Positions 46,301 to 53,382 of a stretch of DNA of 64,000 nt are shown here, one piece after another. Under the pieces are notes generated by a model that ran no database searches, was not told the origin of the DNA, and was given only the letters and a program-made list of their open reading frames with translations. The first letter of the stretch is position 1, and every line of letters starts with the position of its first letter. Position numbers and translations under genes: made by a program. The stretch comes from Phocoena phocoena. Lineage: Eukaryota; Chordata; Mammalia; Artiodactyla; Phocoenidae. Location of the stretch: contig NC_089236.1 in assembly GCF_963924675.1 (NCBI RefSeq), positions 66,425,306 to 66,489,305 on the forward strand, read 5' to 3'.

Positions 46301-49300
46301 CTTCTGCTTTCAGACACAGTCACTGTAAGTTTCACTAATTCTTAGATGTCAGATATTCTTATGGCCAGTTGTGCTGACCAAGTGCCATATATTTTACATT
46401 TATTGCACATTCTAAATCAAATATGAACTGAACCAGAAATATTATATATCTGGCTAGTAATGCTGTAAATATAGTTCCTCTGTTTCTTACTCTTTCTTCA
46501 AGCTAATTACAATTTTTGTGGGAAATAACCTGTATTTCCCACAAAGTCAGTAGCAGAGGCTACTGACTTTGCTCTTTTTTCCTTACCTTCCAAGGGAAGT
46601 TGATCAGGGAAGAAAGTTCAGTGATGCTTAGCTGGGAACATATATGGATTTTTTGTTTTTTGTTTTAGATTTAAGGAAAAGAAGTCTTATATTGTTAAAA
46701 TGCCCAATTCTCTTATTTTTTCAAAAATAGTCCTGTTTTTCCCCTGACTGCCTCATTCTTTTATTTTTTTTATTGTAGTAAAATACACATAACAAAATTT
46801 ACCATTTTAACCATTTTCAAGGATGTAGTTCAGTGGCATTAAGTGCATTCACATCGTTGTGCAACTGTTACCACCATCCATCTCCAGAACTTTTTCATCA
46901 TCTCATTTCTGATCCCCGTCTCTTCTCGGTCCTTCCTTGGCAACCACCATTCTAATTTCTGTCTCTATAAATTTGACTACTCTAGGTACCTCATAGAAGT
47001 AGAATTGTACAATATTTGTCTTTTTGTGTCTGGCTTATTTCACTTAGGATGATGTCTTCAGGGTTCATCTGTAATGTAGCATTTATCAGAATTCCATCCC
47101 TTTTTTAAGGCTGAATAATATTCCATTGTATGTGTATACCACATTTTATTTATCTACTCATCCACCGGTGGACATTTAGGTTGTTTCCACCTTTGGGCTA
47201 TTGTGAATAATGTCACTGTGAATATGGGTGTACAGATATCAGCTTTCAGTTCTTTTTTTTTAAAGGTTATACTTCATTTATAGTTATAAAATATTGGCTA
47301 TATTCCTCATATTGTACAATATATCCTTGTAACTTATACCTAATATTTTGTGCCTCTTAATCCCCTACCCTTATATTGCCCCTCCCCTTTTCCCTCCCAC
47401 ACACTGGTAACCACTAGCTTGTTCTCTATATCTGTGAGTCTGCTTCTTTTTTTTGTTATATTCACTAGTTTGTTGTATTTTTTAGATCCCACATATAAGT
47501 GATATCATACAGTATTTGTCGTTTTCCGTCTGACTTAGTTCACTTAGCATAATGCCCTCCAAGTCCACCCATGTTGCTATAAATGGCAAAATTTCCTTCA
47601 TTTTTATGGCTCATATCCCATTGTATATATATACAGGACATCTTCTTTATCCATTAATCTGCTGATGGACACTTAGGTTGCTTCCATGTCTTGGCAGTCA
47701 GCTTTCATTTCTTTTGGATATGTGTACTCAGAAGTAGAATTGGTGGTTCATAGGGTGATTCTGTGTTCAGTGTGTAAGGAGCCTCCGTATTGTGTTTCAC
47801 AGCAGCCGCACCAGTTTACATTCCCTCCAGCAGTGCACACGGGCTCCAGGTTCTCCACGCTCTTACTAATCCTCCCTCCCTGCCTCCCTCCCTCCCTCCC
47901 TCCCTCCCTTCCTTCCTTCCTTCCTTCCTTTCTTCCTTCCTTTCTTTCTTTCTCCCATTCTCCTCCTTCTTTCCCTTTCTTTTCCTTTTCTTTTTCTCTT
48001 TTTTTCTTTCCTTTCCTTCTCCCTTTCTGTCTTCTTTTTCTCCCCTTTCTTATCCTAATGGGTGTGAAGTGGTATCTCAGTGTGGTTTTGATTTGCATTT
48101 TCCTAATGATTAGTGATGTTGAGCATCTTTTCATGTGCTTGTTGGCCATTTGTGTATCTTTTTCATATATGGTTTTATAGCCTATTTGCTCTTCCTGCCT
48201 TAGCTCCCCCCAGCAGTACTTCAGGTAGTTTTCAAAGCCGTTAACAACTCCTTAAAATCATAATTTTGAGTGATAATATACTATCCTGCCATATAGGTTC
48301 CCATACTGTAATGTTTTACAAATGATAAGACCTTCAGGGACAGAACTTTTAGGGAATTTTAGTTGTAAATCTTATGGTAATGAGTATCTGTGTGCATAAA
48401 TATTTATTTTTTTAAGGTACATGACTGGATTTGGTCAAGATAATTTTTAAGAAAACAAAATGTGTATATATATACATTGCTTTTTAGAAGGATTGTTTGG
48501 CAGCATGAGGTTTACTTCTAATTGAATTTACTCCTTCCCCCATTTTGTAGGTGCTGAGCAGAGTAGAGTTAGTTCAAGCACCTAGCTCATCTGTCTGCTT
48601 TCCTGCCTTCAGATATTGTTAACGACTCTTGCCTTACTCTCTGGTCGCACACTCTTTTCCATTCTCCTTTGTCCCATGGTCTGTACCTTTATTTCTTCAC
48701 TGCCATTTTAGTTGGAGTTTGGGAGAGAGCAGTTGCACACTCAGTATATCAGTTTAAATGGAAGTCTGTAATTTTCTAAAATCCTGTAAGTGCAAAGTCC
48801 ATATTCTCAATCAGAATTTCACTTAAGAAAATTTCAACAAAGACAAACAGAATTGCAAACAGAATTGGATACTTATAAAAGTTAAGCGTTGAATATAGTT
48901 AATATTCTAGACCAAAGGTAGGCAAACTTTTCCCCTAAGGGACCAGATAATAAATGTTTTAGGCTTTGCAGCCGTGCAGTGTCTGTTGCATATTTTTCTG
49001 TTTTTTTGACAACTCTTTAAAAATGTAAAAAATATTAACTTGAAGTCTGTGGGTTGTTTTGGGCTCAGAGGCTACAGGTTGCTGAGCCCTTATTCTGGAT
49101 TTATTTGCAGTGATCTTGCTAGGCAAAATGACCCAGTATTGATGAAGAAATTCTTTTCTTAATGCCTTTGCTGGTAGAATTGCAAACTCTAATACTGTTC
49201 AGATGACTTGGTTTTTTGAATAAAGTACTGAGAGTTAATATTTGTTATTTTAATTTTCAGATGGTGACCCTGATAACTATGTTGCTTATTATCGGAGAGC

Positions 49301-51641
49301 TACTGTCTTCTTAGCTATGGGCAAATCAAAAGCAGCACTTCCTGATTTAACTAAAGTGATTGAATTGAAGATGGATTTCACTGCAGTAAGTTCATCTAAA
49401 TTTTCTTTAAAGGAAAATTTAAGGAAACTCAGAAGAGGTGATTTGTTTCTTAAGGGGAAGACTGGCATGCTAGGCATAGCTGGAGGATGTAGAAAGCCAC
49501 TCGGATGTAGTGGACCGGGCAACAAGAGAAACTCAGTCCCTGGAATCAAAGGCCTGTGTGAAGGAGGCACAGTGGAGTGGGTACCTTAGGTGATTTTTAG
49601 AAGGTTGGTAGTGATGTTAGCCTTGTGGTTTAGAAGGATATCTGTGTGGAGGATGGAGTGTAGGGCAAGATGTGAGGCTGAGAAATGAGCTGATTAAGAG
49701 ACTGTTGAACTAAGAGGCTGTCAGGTGGCTGATGACAGTTTCAATTAAGGGTGTAGTGGGAAGAATAAAGAAGAGGGTGTAGCTTAATTAAGCAGTGGTT
49801 TGTGATGAGAATACAGTGCTGAATTAGACAAGAGTCCTGCCCTGAACCCACACTCAAGCTTCAGAAGTGGAGGAATTTACGGTCTAATAGGATATCTTGA
49901 CAATTGGCAGGTCACTGTAATAGCTTAAAATAATAGGACCCAATTATATTGTTTCAAAATTAATTTGGTAATTCACTTATTGTTTATGTCCTGCCGTAAT
50001 CCAGAAAGTATTCGAGATGATTGATTAGATATGGGTGAACATTTGGTTTGAAATATTACTATTATTTTAAGATGGAATTCACAAGTGTCAGATTTTTCTT
50101 TATTACTTTACCCAGCTAAGCATAACCTTCCACAGAGGTTAAGTACCTCATTTTCCTAGTATTATAGTACTTATTAGCTAGTTGAAATGGCTTTAATCTT
50201 GCTTTTTATGTGTGTTGATGCATTTGACAGAGGATTAGGGAAATTTTTAAGTACTATAAAAGTAATATATAAGTTTTAGTAGAATATTGGTGTGGTTTCT
50301 GTCTTATGGTAGACAGTGATCATCAGAGAGTTGGTATTCTTGGAAGAGATGGGATTATGCGCATTAGAAGAGGAATATCAGAGATGATTGATGGATGTTA
50401 AAAGGACAAGGCATTGTTATTCTGGTTATAGTGGAGTAAATATGTGCATTAAGAGTTAATAAAAAAAAAACTATTTCCAGTGCTTTGATTGGTAAAGTCC
50501 CAAATTATAACAACTTTTATTATAGTGGTAAAAAGTTATCATGCTGGCTTAAAGTACTTTTTAAGTGAGATATAACTCACATATCATCAAATTCACCCGT
50601 TTTTTTTAAAAAGAATGTGACCATTTTTAAATATTTATTTATTTGGTTGCATCAGGTCTTAGTTGCGGCTCACCAGCTCCTTATTTGGGGCACGTGGGCT
50701 CCTTAGTTGGGGCATGTGTGTTCCTTAGTTGCGGCAGGTGGGCTGCTTGGTTGCTGCAGACATACTCTTTAGTTGCGGCATGTTAACTCTTAGTTGCGGC
50801 ATGCATATGGGATCTAGTTCCCCGACCAGGGTTCGAACCTGGGCCCCCTGCATTGGGAGCGTGGAGTCTTGTCCACTGCGCCACCGGGGAAGTCCCCTCA
50901 CCCTTTTATAAAGTGTGCAATTCGGCAGTTTTTATCATATTCACAAGGTTCTGCAAACATCGTCATTATCTAGTTCCAGAGCGTTTTTATCACCCCCCAC
51001 CCAAAGAAACCCTGTACCCATTAGGAGTCACCTCCCATTTCTTTCCTAGCCCCTGGCACCTTCTGTCTCTATGGATTTGTCTGACTTGGATATTTCATAT
51101 AAACGAAATCATACAATATGTCGCCTTTTGTGTCTGACTTCTTTCACTTAGCATAATGTTTTCAAGTTTCATCCATATTGTAGTATGTGTCAGTAGTTTT
51201 TTTTTGGCTTTTTATGGCTGAATGATATTCCATTGTATGGACATATCACATTTGCTTATTGATTTATTGATGGGAGTTTGGTTTGTTTCTACTTTTTGGC
51301 TATTGCTATGAACATTTATGTCCAAGATTTTGTGAGGACACATGTTTTCATTTTTTTTTTGATATAGTAAAATGTATATTTAAAGGAAGCATACTTTAAC
51401 AAAATTTATACACATTCATTGGTTCCAGGAATTATTCTCAGAGTGTGAAGTCAAATGAGCATAGGAAAATTTAATATTTGATTAGCTTATTTAATTTTAT
51501 TCTTTGTGTTTAAAGAAAATTTAGAAATTCATAGTACTCAGTATACTCTTTTTTTTGTTTTTCTAGGCAAGATTACAGAGAGGTCACTTGTTACTCAAAC
51601 AAGGAAAACTTGATGAAGCAGAAGATGATTTTAAAAAAGTG
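21899..51641 (+). CDS. DNAJC3: DNAJC3 (P58IPK) ER co-chaperone, 5' four coding exons (partial gene)
   Basis: The join 21899-21980, 40993-41103, 49261-49385, 51567-51641 encodes residues 1-131 of DNAJC3, which in other mammals is about 504 residues. The product works in the ER lumen. Its TPR repeats bind unfolded clients and its C-terminal J domain stimulates the BiP ATPase; it was first known as an inhibitor of the eIF2-alpha kinases PKR and PERK. The N-terminus ([20 protein letters not shown]...) is a hydrophobic signal peptide. TPR1 spans about residues 37-70, TPR2 about 72-105, and TPR3 begins at about 106 and continues off-window. Splice phases agree: exon ends after codon base 1, base 1, base 3 and base 3. 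All introns are GT-AG, of about 19.0, 8.2 and 2.2 kb. The start ATG has G at -3 and +4. Compared with the human protein as I recall it, a few conservative changes appear (for example Val in NYVAYY, Glu in KVIELKM). Exons 5 onward, including the J domain, lie past 64000. Confidence 0.96.
22450..23588. other. intron 1 proximal, nothing recognised
   Basis: Mostly unique sequence just beyond the CpG island. No repeat landmark was recognised. Confidence 0.35.
23590..23830 (-). mobile_element. MIR SINE, antisense
   Basis: 'CTGTGTGCCAGACACTATCC', 'TTTACAGATGAGGGAACTGA' and 'GGTCACATAGCTGTTAACTC' are the standard reverse-MIR blocks. Confidence 0.92.
23973..24115. mobile_element. hAT-Charlie-type non-autonomous element
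   Basis: Terminal inverted repeats CAGTGGTTCTC and GAGAATCACTG bracket about 143 bp containing 'TTGATTCAGTAAGTCCAGGT'. Confidence 0.85.
24120..25014. other. intron 1, nothing recognised
   Basis: A pyrimidine tract plus AG at 24464-24479 imitates a splice acceptor, but no coding sequence follows. Confidence 0.35.
25018..25840 (+). mobile_element. Tigger1 DNA transposon, internally deleted
   Basis: It starts CAGTAGTCCCCCCTTATCTG after TA and ends near GGATAAGGGGAGATTCTTA, the Tigger1 terminal repeats. At about 820 bp it is far shorter than the autonomous Tigger1 of about 2.4 kb. It keeps the transposase N-terminus and both ends but has lost the DDE catalytic core. Confidence 0.92.
25348..25614 (+). 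pseudogene. Tigger1 transposase N-terminal fragment
   Basis: An 88-codon open frame begins [20 protein letters not shown] and continues through [20 protein letters not shown]. This is the CENP-B-like helix-turn-helix DNA-binding region of pogo/Tigger transposases. It ends at a stop soon after VKMEKALYL, before the second DNA-binding region and the DDE domain, because of the internal deletion. It cannot encode an active transposase. The frame is still open, which is unusual for an element this old but may be chance. There is no sign of host use such as splice sites or its own promoter. Confidence 0.9.
25845..26690. other. intron 1, nothing recognised
   Basis: AT-rich, with no repeat family recognised. 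Confidence 0.35.
26690..27640 (+). mobile_element. probable ancient LINE remnant with L2-like 3' end
   Basis: The end at 27535-27640 ('CTAGAATATAAGCTTTATGG' then 'GTGCAATAACTATTTTTAGAATGGATGAGTGAG') resembles an L2-type terminus. The body upstream looks LINE-derived, but the family is uncertain. Confidence 0.45.
27642..28363. other. intron 1, nothing recognised
   Basis: Includes a poly-T run at about 27654-27668. No gene or clear repeat was seen. Confidence 0.35.
28374..28578 (-). mobile_element. CHR-type SINE, short class, antisense
   Basis: Poly-T, CAGTACGCGGGCCTCTC, ending GCGCCACCAGGGAAGCC. 'gcacatcatactttt' duplications flank it exactly (28363 and 28580). Confidence 0.96.
28595..29042. 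other. intron 1, nothing recognised
   Basis: Unique-looking sequence. Confidence 0.35.
29043..29500. repeat. ancient interspersed repeat, family unassigned
   Basis: 'CATTCAATAAATATTGAGTG' and 'GTTTCACAAAGGAACCAGCATTTGAG' match text seen in old mammalian repeats. A similar piece lies at about 45210-45440. Confidence 0.4.
29501..31084. other. intron 1, unassigned; GC-rich block at 30480-30880
   Basis: The block at 30480-30880 is unusually GC-rich for this intron and has long open frames in two phases. I could not match any to a known protein and saw no splice sites or poly-A tail. It could be a decayed retrocopy or a conserved non-coding element. Confidence 0.3.
31085..31275 (+). mobile_element. 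MIR SINE
   Basis: 'GGTAACTTCTTTGAGCCTCAGATTCCTC' and the following 'AGTAGGTTCTTAATTTC' follow the MIR consensus in sense orientation. Confidence 0.85.
31276..31829. other. intron 1, nothing recognised
   Basis: No gene or recognised repeat. Confidence 0.35.
31830..32265 (-). mobile_element. ancient L1 (L1M-type) 3' UTR, antisense
   Basis: 'CTCCCAGCTTTAACAATTTT' followed by 'GCAATCTTATTTCATCTATACC' matches the reverse L1M 3' UTR. Confidence 0.7.
32380..32960 (+). mobile_element. L2 LINE 3' region
   Basis: 'TAATGACTTCCTTTGCTCTT', 'AGCCTGCAAGGCCCAGTGTG' and 'CTTCTCAGGGAGGACTTATT' are L2 landmarks. A poly-T tract (about 32947-32966) follows. Confidence 0.85.
32968..33518. other. intron 1, nothing recognised
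   Basis: Possibly decayed LINE sequence, without a firm landmark. Confidence 0.3.
33520..33745 (-). mobile_element. ancient L1M-type 3' UTR fragment, antisense
   Basis: Same family text as 31830-32265 ('GTCACCCAGCTTCAAAAATT', 'TCCTATTTCATCTATATTTT'). Confidence 0.65.
33746..34224. other. intron 1, nothing recognised
   Basis: No gene or named repeat recognised. Confidence 0.3.
34225..34800 (-). mobile_element. 5'-truncated L1 3' end, antisense
   Basis: 3' UTR plus the last ~130 codons of ORF2 in reverse ('CCTATGCTATACAGTAGGAC', 'CATTCCATTGTATATCTG' region). A (TA)n(CA)n run lies at 34309-34342. Confidence 0.92.
34309..34342. repeat. (TA)n(CA)n microsatellite
   Basis: Compound dinucleotide run inside the L1 3' UTR. 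Confidence 0.95.
34801..35584. other. intron 1, nothing recognised
   Basis: No gene or named repeat recognised. Confidence 0.3.
35585..35712. mobile_element. hAT-Charlie (MER5-like) fragment
   Basis: 'GAACTTTCTGTGATGGTGGC' then 'CTAGTGAGACTGAGTAGTTG' match a common MER5-like element. Its end is missing. Confidence 0.65.
35903..36028 (-). mobile_element. short monomeric tRNA-derived SINE, antisense
   Basis: 'GGCTGCGTCGCGCAGCACGC' to 'GACCGTCAGGGAAGTCC'. 'agtatacttg/agtatgcttg' duplications flank it. Confidence 0.92.
36090..36725. other. intron 1; probable decayed L1M 3' UTR then unassigned
   Basis: 36165-36310 resembles a reverse L1M 3' UTR ('ATACAATAAAATGTCCACTT', 'GCCTGTGTAACCCTGGCC'). 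The remainder is unassigned. Confidence 0.4.
36728..37561. mobile_element. Tigger-type DNA transposon containing a SINE
   Basis: It begins CAGTTGATTCTCCTTATTCA after TA and ends CTGTGAATTGTGAGGATTGACTA, an imperfect inverted repeat. A SINE at 37019-37157 splits it. No transposase frame survives. Confidence 0.8.
37019..37157 (-). mobile_element. short monomeric tRNA-derived SINE inside Tigger
   Basis: 'GGCTTGCAGGATCTTAGTTC' to 'GACCGCCGGGGAATTCC'. 'aaac[t/a]tattttcttt' duplications flank it. Confidence 0.93.
37562..37929. other. intron 1, nothing recognised
   Basis: Leads into the duplicated exon-2 block. No acceptor in the correct phase was found here. Confidence 0.35.
37930..38287 (+). pseudogene. 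DNAJC3: partial duplicate of DNAJC3 exon 2 plus 3' flanking intron
   Basis: This block aligns by eye, at very roughly 85-90% identity, to 41043-41392: the distal half of exon 2 and about 290 bp of intron 2. About 23 codons remain readable ([11 protein letters not shown] then R in place of H). The same GTTTGTATC donor context follows a 3-base length difference. The exon's first half and its acceptor are absent. A nearby AG at about 37909 would give the wrong phase and a stop. The copy ends a few bases into the left terminus of the DNA transposon found intact beside the true exon, so it was made after that transposon inserted. It is probably not spliced into mRNA. Confidence 0.88.
38288..38433. 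mobile_element. hAT-type element fragment
   Basis: 'TCAAAACTACTCAACTTTGC' and 'CAGTAAAATTTTATTTACAAAAACAG' match a common hAT-Charlie element. Its start is cut exactly at the duplication breakpoint. Confidence 0.75.
38440..39364 (-). mobile_element. ERVL-type endogenous retrovirus remnant: PBS, leader, gag-like fragment
   Basis: Read on the - strand, the LTR (39365-39985) is followed by a primer-binding site complementary to tRNA-Leu (TGGTACTAGGAGTGG, 39345-39359). A leader containing 'ACATGGGATTTAATGATTGG' comes next, then decayed coding sequence. A 73-codon frame at 38449-38670 is probably a gag fragment. No intact viral gene is present. Assignment rests on PBS type and leader, recalled from the ERVL family. 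Confidence 0.68.
39365..39985 (-). mobile_element. ERVL (MLT2-like) LTR, antisense
   Basis: On the + strand it begins after ACAAATGGTAC (complement) with 'GGAGACAGAAACCACAGGTG' and 'AGTTTAATATAAAGAATTATTATGATAGG', an MLT2-like feature. The G-rich distal part creates the spurious 118-133-codon frames at 39560-39961. The outer boundary is uncertain. Confidence 0.6.
40090..40620 (+). mobile_element. L2 LINE 3' end
   Basis: 'CCAGGGCCCTTGCACTAGCT', 'CTTCTCAATGAGGCCCTTGA' and 'GAACAGTGCCTGGTGCCCTG' are in L2 sense order to the 3' terminus. Confidence 0.9.
40621..40992 (+). other. end of intron 1 with exon 2 acceptor
   Basis: Unique AT-rich sequence. The acceptor is a T-rich tract ending TTTGTTTTTAG at 40992. 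Confidence 0.6.
40993..41103 (+). CDS. DNAJC3: DNAJC3 coding exon 2
   Basis: It encodes the rest of Gly28 through the first base of Asp65: [20 protein letters not shown] and on to SQFHAAV, the first TPR. The donor must be GTAG|GTTTGT to keep frame with exon 3. A stronger-looking GTAGGT four bases upstream (41100) would shift the frame. Confidence 0.95.
41379..41672. mobile_element. Tigger-group (MER2-like) DNA transposon
   Basis: It begins CAGTCATCCCTAGATATCCT and ends GGGGGCCGACTG, with TA on both sides (41377-41378, 41673-41674). The interior has 'TCCTCCCGTATACTTTAAAT', the usual MER2-like block. Confidence 0.9.
41675..42022. other. intron 2, nothing recognised
   Basis: No gene or named repeat. 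Confidence 0.35.
42023..42227 (-). mobile_element. CHR-type SINE, short class, antisense
   Basis: Poly-T, GCGGTGCGTGGGCCTCTC, ending GCGCCACCAGGGAAGCCC. The duplications are not clear. Confidence 0.94.
42230..43964. other. intron 2, unique-looking, nothing recognised
   Basis: One of the longest stretches of the window without a recognisable repeat. No exon or RNA gene was seen. It may carry conserved non-coding DNA. Confidence 0.4.
43965..44060 (+). mobile_element. L2 LINE 3' terminus
   Basis: 'GATTGTGAACTTCTTAAGGA' then 'GCTCAGTAAACGTTTGAATGAATGAA'. Confidence 0.85.
44061..45209. other. intron 2, nothing recognised
   Basis: A reverse 90-codon frame at 44800-45072 matches nothing known and lies in AT-rich DNA. 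Confidence 0.35.
45210..45440. repeat. ancient interspersed repeat, family unassigned
   Basis: 'GATAAGTGTTAGGTGCTGTG' and 'CATTTGAGCTGTGCCTCAGA' resemble the repeat at 29043-29500. Confidence 0.35.
45522..46166 (-). mobile_element. 5'-truncated L1 3' end, antisense
   Basis: 3' UTR plus the distal ORF2 (the reverse open frame includes [18 protein letters not shown]). 'taactttttt' occurs at both edges (45521 and 46166). Confidence 0.94.
46167..46754. other. intron 2, unassigned, with a double hairpin
   Basis: Two abutting perfect inverted repeats lie at 46515-46545 and 46543-46570 and are listed separately. The rest is not recognised. Confidence 0.4.
46515..46570. repeat. two abutting perfect hairpins
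   Basis: Hairpin 1: arms 46515-46526 and 46534-46545, 12 bp, 7-base loop. Hairpin 2: arms 46543-46554 and 46559-46570 (AAAGTCAGTAGC / GCTACTGACTTT), 12 bp, 4-base loop AGAG. They share three bases, so only one can fully form at a time. Confidence 0.95.
47256..47697 (-). mobile_element. L1 3' end nested in an older L1
   Basis: 'cagctttca[g/t]ttctttt' duplications at 47241 and 47697 bracket a truncated L1 3' end ('ATACTTCATTTATAGTTATA' to 'TTGCTTCCATGTCTTGGCAG'). Confidence 0.9.
47872..48045. repeat. (CCTC)n/(CCTT)n/(CTTT)n pyrimidine microsatellite
   Basis: About 170 bases of almost pure C/T on the + strand. It explains the serine/proline/phenylalanine-rich open frames here. Confidence 0.97.
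48190..48908. other. intron 2, nothing recognised
   Basis: No gene or named repeat. Confidence 0.35.
48911..49090. mobile_element. hAT-Charlie-type element
   Basis: 'GGTAGGCAAACTTTTCCCCT' and 'AATGTTTTAGGCTTTGCAGC', ending 'GGTTGCTGAGCCCT'. Same family as 38288-38433. Confidence 0.8.
49261..49385 (+). CDS. DNAJC3: DNAJC3 coding exon 3
   Basis: Acceptor TTTAATTTTCAG; it encodes Asp65 through Ala106 ([20 protein letters not shown] and on to MDFTA), the second TPR. Donor is GCA|GTAAGT. Confidence 0.97.
49390..50558. other. intron 3, nothing recognised
   Basis: Unique-looking. The read-through frame after exon 3 is not coding. Confidence 0.4.
50560..51365 (-). mobile_element. older L1 3' end, antisense, split by a SINE
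   Basis: 3' UTR and distal ORF2 in reverse ('GATATAACTCACATATCATC', 'GGCTGAATGATATTCCATTG'). A SINE at 50602-50897 lies within it. Confidence 0.88.
50602..50897 (-). mobile_element. tRNA-derived SINE with internal tandem expansion, antisense
   Basis: The tRNA-like end is normal ('GGTTCGAACCTGGGCCCCCT' to 'GCGCCACCGGGGAAGTCCC'). The body holds several diverged units of about 20-24 bp based on CTTAGTTGCGGCATGTGGGC (about 50655-50808). 'tcaccc' plus T-rich duplications flank it. Confidence 0.88.
51567..51641 (+). CDS. DNAJC3: DNAJC3 coding exon 4
   Basis: Acceptor TTTGTTTTTCTAG; it encodes residues 107-131 ([20 protein letters not shown] then DFKKV), the start of the third TPR. Donor is GTG|GTAAGT. 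The next exon is beyond the window. Confidence 0.97.
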
Positions 51642-51644
51642 GTA

Positions 51645-52985
51645 AGTTAAGTTCAATTTGTTTATGGCTCTGTGAAGATATTTTGAGGGAACATACTGAA
51701 CTTATTTTTTTATATTAAGACATTTAATAATCATTTTATACCTGAAAGGGAAAATCATTTGATTTATGTGTGTAAGATCCATAGTTCCTGAATTAATATT
51801 TAGTGGCTGGCATCAAAGAATCATTTTAACAGATGGAAGGTAAAGTGTATGGAATAAATAAGTAATCCTAACTCAGTTTATATAGCTCATGTTCTGCCTT
51901 GTCCTCCATGAGAATCTAAAGATGTCAGCTGAGCTATTCTAAAAGTTGCCTGAGTGACTTGGGAAACCCTTTATTTGATTTGAAAGGAATAATGAAACAG
52001 ATCTTAAAAGGCAATTTTGCAATCACCCACATGACTACTTTAAAAAGTATAAAGTGTTTTGGGTTTGTTGGGGGAAGTGTTACAGATTACATGTAATTGA
52101 AGGGGTTATATCCTGAAAAAGGATTTGAAGAGAGACAGCTAGCTAATGTCTTTATGCCCTCATGGGACTTGTTTTAAGACCTGCTTTTTTGTTCCACATG
52201 GATTTGATTCTGGAGTGGTCTAGAAAGGGTATGCCTATGTATATATATATATATGTATCTTCCATTGTTAATTATTTGCATTTTTGTAGTTTATCAAAAT
52301 GCTTAGTTACCGTGATGATAACCACTATGAAAATAAAACTAAAATTTTTAATGTTTTCATAACCTTTGTCATAATATTCAGACAGGTGCAGACAAATCCA
52401 GAATACATTAGAAGTTAACTGTATTGAATCAGAAACTATCTCATGGTCTTAATAAAATTCAATGTCATTTTCTGTTTATCTAATCTACCTTGCTACGTGG
52501 GAACATGTTAGAGAGGAGGCTGAAGGACAGGTGATGGGGAGGTAAAGTGCTGGAGTGACCTTCCCCTAGCCCCGGTCCTTTGTACCCAGCAAGTGTTGTG
52601 TAAAAATTTGTTAAATGGATGAGTGATAAAACATAAGAATGTATTTCTTTCTTTTAAACAAATACTTAAATCTATTACTTAGAATTCTTTTCCAGTTACA
52701 AAGGCTAGAGTAGCCTTTTAGAAATACCACAATTTAGAATAAAGCTTTATCACAAATTAGTCCTTACTGGGTATTGAATATATCCTTTTGGAAAAGTGTG
52801 GATATGTCTTGAGTTAATGTCTTTTCTGTCATCAATATTAAAACCTCTTGGAAATAAGAAGGGGACTTTCATGAAACTTTACACTTTTGATTGTCCTCTG
52901 AGAGTCGTGCTTCTGCTAGTGTGTTCTTAAAACCACCCTTGCTATTATTATTGTAGGATTCTTCCACGAGAATGTGCATCTGTAT
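51645..52985. other. intron 4 proximal, nothing recognised
   Basis: Includes a short (TA)n run near 52236-52255. No exon 5 is visible here. Confidence 0.4.
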
Positions 52986-53121
52986 TGAATGATATTTTCC
53001 TTTTTTTTTTTTTAAAACATCTTTATTGGGGTATAATTGTTTTACAATGGTGTGTTAGTTTCTGCTTTATAACAAAGTGAATCAGCTATACATATACATA
53101 TGTTCCCATATGTCTTCCCTC

Positions 53122-53163
53122 TTGCGTCTCCCTCCCTCCCACTCTCCCCATCCCACCCCTCCA
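53122..53163 (-). repeat. L1 3' UTR G-rich polypurine tract
   Basis: C-rich on the + strand, so G-rich on the L1 sense strand with several G runs (GGGAGGGAGGGAG type). This is a conserved L1 3' UTR feature able to form a quadruplex. Confidence 0.85.
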
Positions 53164-53382
53164 GGCTGTCACAAAGCACTGAGCTAATATCCCTGTGCCT
53201 TGCGGCTGCTTCCCCCCAGCTATCTACCTTACTACATTTGTTAGTGTGTATATGTCCATGACTCTTTCTCGCCCTGTCAAAACTCACCCTTCCCCCTCCC
53301 CATATCCTCAAGTCCGTTCTCCAGCAGGTCTGCGTCTTTATTCCTGTCTTACCCCTAGGTTCTTCATGACATTTTTTTTTCC

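Larger units (their letters stand above)
46755..48185 (-). mobile_element. older L1 3' region, antisense, hosting another L1
   Basis: 3' UTR ('AAAATACACATAACAAAATT') through distal ORF2, interrupted by a second L1 (47256-47697). After the break, ORF2 text resumes ('TAGAATTGGTGGTTCATAGG') and then contains the pyrimidine microsatellite. Confidence 0.9.

Noticed and set aside
47686..48180. 164-codon + frame and 133-codon - frame
   Set aside because: They are created by the pyrimidine microsatellite in an L1.
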